Origin: Candolleomyces eurysporus
Lineage: Eukaryota; Basidiomycota; Agaricomycetes; Agaricales; Psathyrellaceae
Assembly (NCBI GenBank): GCA_027579435.1
Contig: JANBPK010000233.1
Location: forward strand, 1 to 27,859
Length of the DNA: 27,859 nucleotides
Reading direction: 5' to 3'
This document shows positions 20,817 to 27,859 of this stretch, one piece after another (positions within the stretch are counted from its first letter, which is position 1; each line of letters begins with the position of its first letter). The notes below the pieces were generated by a model that ran no database searches, was not told where the DNA came from, and worked only from the letters and a program-made list of their open reading frames with translations. The translations under genes and the position numbers were made by a program.

Positions 20817-21802
20817 TCTTTGGGGAAAGGGACAGAAAAATATGTACCATTGTTGAAGGTAATCTGTACAAAAGAATGACAAGTGCACGGGATTCTGCAG
20901 CTTTGCGAGACCTCCCAGCCACTCTTCTGCCCATCCCAGCGAACGCGTCAAGTTTACATCCCCCAAGCAGCCTCATAATTCACTGTATGTTAGTAGGCTG
21001 GGTCTCTTGCCTTAACTATTACTGCTACCTACTTCTCACCATGTCGCCCTCTGTCTCACTCTATCTCTCTCCTTTCCCGACCTTTCCCTCAATTTTCGAA
21101 TTGATATTCAGGATGAAGATGGGATGTGATACAGCCAAAGGCGGGCTACGTTTGTGAATGGGAAGATGGTCTATTGTTTGACCGATGGTTCTATAACTAA
21201 CAGGGGTTGTGCTGATCAACCGGGATGCATTCTTCATTATTCTCGTATCCTTTCCCAATTTTATCTTTTTGTCTATATTTTGCCACTATACGGCTTGGCC
21301 TATAAAGTACGATTGGCGTTTGTGGAAGTTTCGGCGCCCAATGTCTTCCAATCAAGGGGTGATGTGCAGCGCGAGATAAGACATTGTTGCCCCTGAACTT
21401 CCGACTCTCTTTTGGGGACGTTCTTCCATTGTCTTTCGTTCACACCAGCAGCACAATGTCAGGCGCTCTCGGAACGCAAATGTCTGTGCAAAGCACCCCC
21501 GGGCGTGTATTGAGGTTGAACTTCGTCCTGGCAGGGCCTGGGCTGGCCTCAGATTCTGATCGATGAAAGTGGAAGTTTTCGTTGTACTGGATAGAGTACA
21601 GATATGGATTTCCTTAGAACTTTCCATAAACATGAATCCTATTGTCATCAGTATGTCACACCGCCCTGATCCCTGGATAATAGGCGCCCGAAGTTCCTAT
21701 CGCGGTCCCCAATCGACATTCAAAGATCCGCTCCCATCGGTGATCAAAGACCCAATTGTACCGTGGAGGAACCCTTCCGATGAATATTAGGTGCCAGGGG
21801 TG
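20817..21802. other. Intergenic between the two membrane-protein genes
   Basis: No coding region is supported. The short frames on both strands lack motifs. 21030-21100 is strongly pyrimidine-rich (CTC/TTC runs). The right part contains the promoter of the gene starting at 21866. Confidence 0.4.
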
Positions 21803-21810
21803 TATAAAAG
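21803..21810 (+). promoter_or_regulatory. TATA box TATAAAAG
   Basis: A consensus-like TATAAAAG lies 63 bp upstream of the ATG at 21866, a suitable spacing for a fungal core promoter with a short 5' UTR. Confidence 0.6.
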
Positions 21811-21865
21811 CACTATGTGCACCTAGTCGATTGGTACACCGACCTGGAGAGTCCTCTATACAGTC

Positions 21866-23120
21866 ATGAGTGCCAGCGTCAGCATCGATCGCGAATCCGT
21901 AGGCCGCGTCCATGCCCGTGCTATAATGGCTGAGGCTGGCATCTTCCTCGTCGAAGCTGGTGCGTCAGCCTCAAATATGCACTTCTGCGTCGAAGCCTTA
22001 TAGGAATGAAACTCATGAGTATTATCCGTTTCAGGCATCCATCTTTTCATGGCCCTATATGGCCTCTCTGTCTTTCTGGAGAGTGCCAATGAACGCAGGC
22101 GCGGTCGAACCCGATATATCTTCGTGAGCTTTCTCATAACAGTGCTCAAAGCTCTGTTAGCGATCGTCCACATTATTTGGGTGTTTCGCTCTGTATTCGA
22201 GACAACCGAGCCTCTTGGCTTGAGCTTTCAAGCGACCGTGGCGAAATATGCGAGGACCTGGGAACGGTATTTTTCTATTACCGTTCTCACTGTTGCTATC
22301 ATCATTGGAGATGCACTTCTGGTGAGTTAGGAGTGATAGACTGAGCTCCCTAGCATCTCACTTGTCCATCCAGGCTTACCGATGCTACGTTATCTGGGTT
22401 GGGTATTGGTGGGCTAGTGTTCTCCCAAGTCTCACATACTTGGCGTCCGTTGGTAAGTCTTTCATGGAACTTATTCGTCCTAACTCCCGGTAATCCTCAT
22501 TTATGATTGCTAGCTATGGGCATCGTCTGCCTGTTCCCATCTGAGAATCGGAGCGTAAACGGCCACCGAGAAGCCGCATGGATATTCCTCACAGTCTCCA
22601 CAAATATCATGGTTACTGCTCTCATTTCCTTCCGACTCCTCAGCGCCCACCGCAGCTTCTCAAAGTCCATTCCTAACCGAAACCTGAAGCTGTATACGGG
22701 CGCGGTGGCGATATTGATTGAGTCCGCACTCCCTCTGAGCGTCTTAGGGCTTGTTTATTCCGCCATCGTCATAGCGAAGCCACAGAAATCGACGTCCGCA
22801 TACAATTCATATCGAATTGTTTTACTCACCTTTTCGAGTCTCTTTTACGTTGCCAGCGTGAGTCCAACGGTCATGCATTGACAAGACTATGCGCACTAAA
22901 ATGACTTCCGTGTGGACAGAGCCTCGCCCCGCATGCGATCATCTTCCGAATCACCACAGGCCGATCATGGACGAAGTCGCCTGTAGGAACCGATGGGGCT
23001 TTAACAAACCCCATCGAGTTTGCACGCAGCATTGCGGAAGAATCATCTTTCTCGGAGTCCTCGCCGCGTAAGGAAATTACCACTGTCAATAGAATAGAGG
23101 AAAAGGATTCGAAGGCGTAA
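21866..23120 (+). CDS. Seven-transmembrane protein, 5 exons, 334 aa
   Basis: Exons 21866-21959, 22035-22321, 22374-22452, 22514-22857 and 22920-23120 all join in frame through GT..AG introns (52-75 bp), giving 334 codons plus TAA. Seven hydrophobic helices are visible: IFLVEAGIHLFMALYGLSVF; FVSFLITVLKALLAIVHIIW; FSITVLTVAIIIGDALLAY; WWASVLPSLTYLASVAMGIV; AWIFLTVSTNIMVTALISF; GAVAILIESALPLSVLGLVY; IVLLTFSSLFYVASSLAPHA. After the last helix come the FRITTGRSW motif and a Ser/Glu-rich cytoplasmic tail ending EKDSKA. This layout, with an arginine after helix 5 and RxTTGRSW after helix 7, is a common orphan seven-TM family in Agaricomycetes. No ligand or G-protein coupling can be inferred. It lies about 1 kb downstream of another multi-pass gene on the same strand. 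The gene appears intact. Confidence 0.85.
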
Positions 23121-23634
23121 CATTCGGCAAATTTGTTGCGGAATCCGTCCTCTTGAAACCCAAATTTGTACATTACTCCGTAATATTGAATCCCGTTTCA
23201 TATACTCGGTTGGGCCCAAGAAGGAAGAAAGAGAACGCAACACACTCACTATGACGGGAGGTCCGTGTGCGTTGCCCTAAACCTTCCACGACTCGGAGTC
23301 GGCCGAGTGGGAATGGTGGCAAACGGGCCTCGTTATTCCTCATTCCCCCCTCCGAGCTCTGTTGAAAGACACGTAAGCCAATACCATACAAGTCTGGCAG
23401 GCTTCATACACCATCGGCTTGGCGGTACATCTTTTACCGACACACCACACACCGCCGAGACCAGGCCAGCTCGCCTCTAGGCCTTCGTCCGCCACTCGAA
23501 TCCATTCTCTAGCTACGTCTATCTTCGCACAAAGATCAAAATATCTTATACTTTTGGTCCGGACAAGGATGATCCATTCAAGGCTCGCTTGAACATCATT
23601 TAGGACCACACCGAGAACTAGAGGTGCCATTTAC
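23121..23634. other. Intergenic, no gene seen
   Basis: 3' flank of the seven-TM gene followed by sequence without recognisable coding or repeat content. Block B begins at its right edge. Confidence 0.4.
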
Positions 23635-23799
23635 ACTTTCGACGAGCGTTCTGCCAGAGTAGTATTCAACAGGAGTACAACGCTACTAGTACAGGGAATC
23701 AGAAGTCATACTTGCCTGGTAACGCAGAGTACGATCATAAAGAAAGCACAACGTTCAAAACCTGTCGACAATATGTGGTCTTGTCAAGGTCAAGCTGGA

Positions 23800-25604
23800 C
23801 TAAGAGGACAGATAATCTACAACAAAGAGTTCCGGATTCCGACCCCTCCTCTTCTCCATGTACACCGAACGTCCGGAGCTGGAGCACAAGCCACAAGCCA
23901 AAATACCCCTATCAGTACCCAGGTTTAGATGGAGGATGGTCAAAGCAACATTTTTGCCTGTAGTGCGACCCTCTACCGCACGGCGGCTCTGGGAGGTCGA
24001 ACCCGACGGAACCACTACCGAGAGAACGGATAAGTGGTTCGTATTACCGTCATCCACAACACAGAGCTCCACCAAGGTCTTTGAAGGATATCCGAGATTC
24101 AAGGGTGTCTGATCACCNAAAAAGGCTGAGATCGTAGAGATGCCACGGTAAGGAGTATGTCGTTTGCAAGACAAAGGTAACATCCAGTGAGTCGAAGGCT
24201 GTAGGATCGGGCCGTATGACATCCACTACGTAGCGCGACGACTCATTGTTAGTGGACCCAAGTGGACCGTATCTGAGTGGATAGGCGTCCAGTACAATTG
24301 GAAATGACATTTGAGGTTGGGAAAGAGATAGAAGGTGGAGAAATGCTGTATTGACTTGGGGCGGTGAACTTCGGAATGGATAAGGGAACCTCTTTTCTTG
24401 AGGGCTATGCTGAACAAAATTTGGAAGGGGAATTCGGCCGCCGGGCGGTGCCTCGAGGTCGAGAGAAGGCACAGGCAACAGGAGAAGTACATCGCTCGTA
24501 AATCGTGCGACGAAATTGCCAGTGAAAACCTCCTAAGTTAGAGTCGATGAGAAGATACTGTTATTGAGTCAGGATATCAAAGCCACTCACATACTCAACA
24601 TATCCAGCATCGCGGAGTCCTGCCACCGGAGTGTATCGCCCACTTTCAAAATCCCATACGATCCCGACTGAGAAGTCTGACAAGTCGATGAATAAGCGAC
24701 TTTGATGAACTTGCATTAGCCACCATGAGTCTTCCTGAGCCGTCGTGGCACGACGGAGGAGATAATTTTAAATTCCGGGTTGAGTTCGCCTGGGAAAATG
24801 GTGTAGATCATTACTGAAAGACTAGAGTGAAAAGAATGAAGCACTGGTCAATGAACACCAAGCGGACAGTAAAGCCAGTCTTACAAATTTCCACCTCTTG
24901 GTTCAATCCCCGCCGCTACCCTGAGCCACCCAGAATCGTGCTCCCAAGCCAAAAGGTGTACCTGTTGCACAGGCTCATTGAGCCGGCCAAACACCGCTTT
25001 TGCTAATTCGACGGGTGAGGATAACGGTGCTCTGCCCGATACACCAAGGTCCAAAAGCCTGACAAAATGAAGATCGACGACCACCAAATACCTCCCTCCA
25101 GGAACTAGGAGTAATTTTGGTCCATAATTGAGAGTGCCGTCGTCTGCGACAGCCATGACTGTGGATNGGGAGCTTGGTGGGTCCGGACGCCGGCTGGAGA
25201 GCAGGAGGGTCGTCGAGCGCTTCCTCCTCCGGCTCCAAGCAATTCCGTTCCAACAGCTGACCCCACCGATATCGACCTGTTGCTGCACTTTGAAGCTCTT
25301 GAAGATCCATGCTGTCAACGTCGTAGGATGGGAAATAAATGCTATCTTGTTGGCACACCGAACGGAGGATCAGGATCCATACCGTCCGTTGGGATAATAA
25401 TGAGTGCAGGAGTCTGCATGTCTGGGTTAATGGTAGTTGAGTGATAAATTGGCATCATGTGAGGATATTTTACTACACGACGCAGAGAGATATAATGTCC
25501 TTAGCCATGAGATGGCTCACTAATTCGGTCCAGAGCTCGGTGGGGAGAACCAGGGCCGGGCAGTGCGCAGGAACTGGGCACTGAACTTTACGAATACTGG
25601 CCAT
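23800..25604 (-). CDS. F-box protein, copy B, near-complete, about 541 aa
   Basis: Exons: 25604-25479, 25421-24885, 24821-24591 and 24532-23800; introns 57, 63 and 58 bp with GT..AG ends. The F-box is at residues about 18-60 (LVLPTELWTELVSHLMAKDI, ISLCV, then TCRLLHSLLSQRTVWI), the Skp1-binding motif of SCF ubiquitin ligases. The rest is a long beta-rich region typical of basidiomycete F-box proteins (NYGPKLLLVPGGRYL, VRLLDLGVSG, HLLAWEHDSGWLRVAAGIEP, GIVWDFESGRYTP, ending GRSVYMEKRRGRNPELFVVD), possibly a propeller-like substrate domain; that is inference. Two N characters (25167, 24118) sit in the frame, and each disturbs it as one extra base. One base appears missing near 24749. Counting these, the reading totals exactly 542 codons with the stop, so the gene is probably intact and the breaks are likely sequence errors. 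Confidence 0.72.
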
Positions 25605-25960
25605 GATCAGGACAATTCGATATGAGCGTGGCCCTTTATGGGATATGGAGCGTTCAGATGGCAGAGGAGTGAGCGCTGTGAAAGTCGTCAACGATGTTGA
25701 AGACCAATCAACATGACGGTTGGATTCCATATTTGCAACTGTTAGCCATCTGTCTTATCGCCGCTCTGCAATACACAGCGACGTGCACACATAGATTTCA
25801 CTTTGGAGGGGGTACTTGTCGAAAAAGGACTTTGGTCGTCCGGCTATGAATTACTATCCTTGGATTTCGAGGCTCTCTTCGGACTCTGCGGAAGTTTCTG
25901 TGCGATGACCGGAACGTGATTCCAGGTTCGAAGATACACACAAAATATACATCGATATGC

Positions 25961-26789
25961 TTAAGGTTGTTGCCCGTAGCCCTCTCTGTAGTACTGTGCC
26001 CGCACGATTTCGGCAGTATAGTAGTACTCCATGGCGACATCCTCAAACGCACTCGGATTGCCTGAAGCAAGATCTCGCCGTATCCACTTTGTGGCCTCAA
26101 ACCACGATGTGCAAGCCAGGTAATCCAGCTGCTGATAGACAGCCCAGTGACCCGGACGTCCTTGCGCTGTCCCAGGAAGAATACAGACGTCAATGAGAGT
26201 TTTCTGAGCGAAAAGCCTTCAATTTCAGGTTTGCTCACCAGGCACCTGAGGCTCGAAGCGCGAGATAGCTTTCATCACGTTCTGCAGCTGTGCTAAAAGC
26301 GCTCGAAATCTGGACCTCGAATTGAAGACGGTCGCGAGGGCGGTAGGTGCAGTTGCGCAATTCATTGATAACTGTCGTGAATCATGAGTTTTGGTGCCCA
26401 GAATTCATCATCTCGAGGCAGAGGAGGAAGCATGGACCGACCTCATTTGCCACATATGCCAAGGCAAGGTCAAAAGAGCCCGGACTGGCTGTAGTACTTT
26501 TTACCGGCATGGTAGAGGTTCTGATTCAAGATGTTCGCAGGTAGAGGTAGATGCTATGTATATAAAAGCATGTGCGACAAAAGGGGAGGCTCACGTCAAC
26601 GTCCTCCGGAGTTGCGTTTGACTTTGGAAACGCAGCAATGATTGCGTTATAGTCTGCAAGGGCCTTCGGGAATCGCATTGAGGTAAAACGTTGTCGCATC
26701 TGGGCTCGTACCACATAGCGGATGGGCTTCTGGGCGGTGGAAAGACTCAAAAATGAGACGGCGAGGACGCCGTTGAGGCTTATGAACAT
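25961..26789 (-). pseudogene. Small secreted protein, copy B, damaged
   Basis: The start ATG at 26789 opens a signal peptide (MFISLNGVLAVSFLSLSTA, then QKP) aligned with copy A, and all three intron positions are kept. Exon 1 carries a one-base loss just after QKP and an 11-base loss before FPKALADYN. Together they restore phase but recode about 18 residues in between, removing the PLCGTN cysteine segment. Exon 2 (NLYHAGKKYYSQ, then out of frame to LALAYVANE) is two bases shorter than in A, which breaks the frame. Exons 3 and 4 (NCATAPTALATVFNS; GRPGHWAVYQQLDYLACTSW; EGYGQQP, TAA at 25961-25963) are otherwise open. It is likely inactive unless exon 2 contains a sequence error or uses an alternative splice. 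Confidence 0.65.
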
Positions 26790-26840
26790 GAAGGAAAGAT
26801 ACGATGAGACTATGAGACTGATACAAACCTGAGAGACACG

Positions 26841-26849
26841 CTTTTTATC
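26841..26849 (-). promoter_or_regulatory. TATA-like box GATAAAAAG
   Basis: It sits about 52 bp upstream of the copy B ATG and corresponds to GATAAAAG upstream of copy A, suggesting a core promoter element kept after duplication. Confidence 0.45.
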
Positions 26850-27859
26850 TTGCCGCTCGAGTGAGTGTCACATGAAACAGGCTGCGTGACTTGGGGCTTG
26901 GAAACGTGCGGGGGAAGCCCAGGATATCCTCTATCCAGAACAAAGTCTGTCGACACACCGTCTGTCTTGGCAGTCCGAGCCATCCAACGACTTGGCTGCC
27001 CAAAGATCTTTGGTTATGACGAACAACAGAAACCGTTCCAGCGGTCATGTGTCCCATATTCTCGAGGTCGACCTCCTGGGCTTCTACAAGGCAATGGCAT
27101 TGAATTCTGTTCCTCGCAATTGATCAGGCATCACAAACGGGACTTGTAAAGGCTACAATTGAAACCATCTCCCACACACAAGTTCGGCCAACTCGGTCAA
27201 AGTCACATTCCATTGTAGAAGCATTGTTGAGGAGAAATAGCTTCGTCGAGAATCTCCGCTGGATGATTAAAGTGGAGGTCCCTTGTCATTGATTAGGACA
27301 TAATTTCGAAGAGAATCAATCGTGCTCGAGGGTGAAATGGGTTTCTTTTTTGATGGCCGTTAACGACTCACCAAGTTCATCCCATGATCACCGGCTGCGG
27401 GAAATCGATAAGACTGGATTGCGAACAACGAAGCGGGTATAGGTCAGCAAGATTATCTCTTTTGTCAAGTAGTCGAGTCATCGCTACTGTTGTGATCGAA
27501 AGTCGAGTAGTGCTGATAAACCTCGTATTCCAGTTCCAATTTTTCACGAGAATTAGCTTCGTTCCGTCACCATCGGTGACCTCTCCATTTTGGAACAACG
27601 TGACTCAATCTAAGCGCCCGATTGTTGAATTTATTCAATAGTTGGTTCCGTGACACTTATGGCTCGAACAAGGCAGCTCCGTATTCGACAACCTTTCCAG
27701 CTGTACACCACCTGTCAACTCTTCTCTCCCCACGATTGATCAACGGTCGAGACATGGATAGACGGACCACTGATAGCTCTGAGAGTAAGTGCAGCGCTTG
27801 TTCTAGTATGTCACTTGCTCAAGCGGTCGCCAGAAGAGACGGCCCAAACGCCCTCTCTC
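26850..27859. other. Upstream flank of block B and unassigned right edge
   Basis: 26930-27375 aligns with 12950-13355 of block A and is probably 5' flank. 27376-27859 shows no gene; the frames on both strands are short and lack motifs. Confidence 0.4.

Larger units (their letters stand above)
23635..27375 (-). repeat. Segmental duplication block B (partner 9448-13355)
   Basis: Same gene order and orientation as block A: secreted-protein gene, then F-box gene, both on minus. The coding segments remain alignable along their whole length, and splice sites are shared except for one intron. The degree of divergence at silent and indel positions indicates an old duplication rather than an assembly duplicate. 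Confidence 0.85.

Noticed and set aside
25798..26238. 146-codon minus frame as a gene
   Set aside because: It runs through an intron and the last exon of the secreted-protein copy B in the wrong frame; comparison with copy A defines the correct exon.
1..27859. Prokaryotic features (operons, Shine-Dalgarno sites, CRISPR, riboswitches)
   Set aside because: Spliceosomal introns throughout and fungal families make these inapplicable; no regularly spaced repeats were seen.
1..27859. Transposon as the driver of the duplications
   Set aside because: No transposase, integrase or reverse-transcriptase motif, LTR or terminal inverted repeat was recognised at the block edges; an undetected non-autonomous element cannot be excluded.

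Overview
The window is eukaryotic nuclear DNA that looks like an Agaricomycete (mushroom-class) basidiomycete. Genes are split by many 50-75 bp GT..AG introns. The protein families are typical of that class: a CHAT-domain caspase-like protein, F-box proteins with long non-conserved C-terminal regions, and seven-transmembrane proteins including a DUF6533-type N terminus. The repertoire resembles Ceratobasidiaceae (Rhizoctonia/Ceratobasidium), but this is a tentative inference. No rRNA, tRNA, CRISPR array or recognisable transposase/reverse transcriptase was seen. Three isolated N characters mark imperfect assembly.

Layout. 1-1138 (+): 3' end of a CHAT protease gene, followed at 1190-1715 by a broken tandem copy of its last ~525 bp; a diverged copy of the shared 3' flank lies alone at 4431-4660. 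3495-4125 (-): relics of an F-box tail and of a small signal-peptide gene. 5450-6158 (-): three-exon gene for a 204-residue Q/N-rich protein. 8047-8592 (+): unidentified gene, whose region recurs in diverged form at 16885-17720. 9448-13355 (-): block A, with a dead F-box gene and an intact secreted-protein gene. 13745-15385 (+): a second, inverted copy of the signal-peptide relic and F-box tail relic. 19162-20816 and 21866-23120 (+): two multi-exon seven-TM genes. 23635-27375 (-): block B, with an essentially full-length F-box gene and a damaged secreted-protein gene.

The main story is local segmental duplication and decay. Blocks A and B lie about 14 kb apart in the same orientation and carry the same gene pair. 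Decay is reciprocal: A keeps the secreted protein and has lost the F-box gene, while B keeps the F-box gene and has a damaged secreted-protein gene. Two more F-box fragments, each next to the same small signal-peptide relic, lie in opposite orientations to each other. The CHAT 3' end and the 8 kb/17 kb cassette are duplicated too. At least five sequence families are therefore represented more than once in 28 kb. All alignments were made by eye from the sequence; percent identities were not computed.
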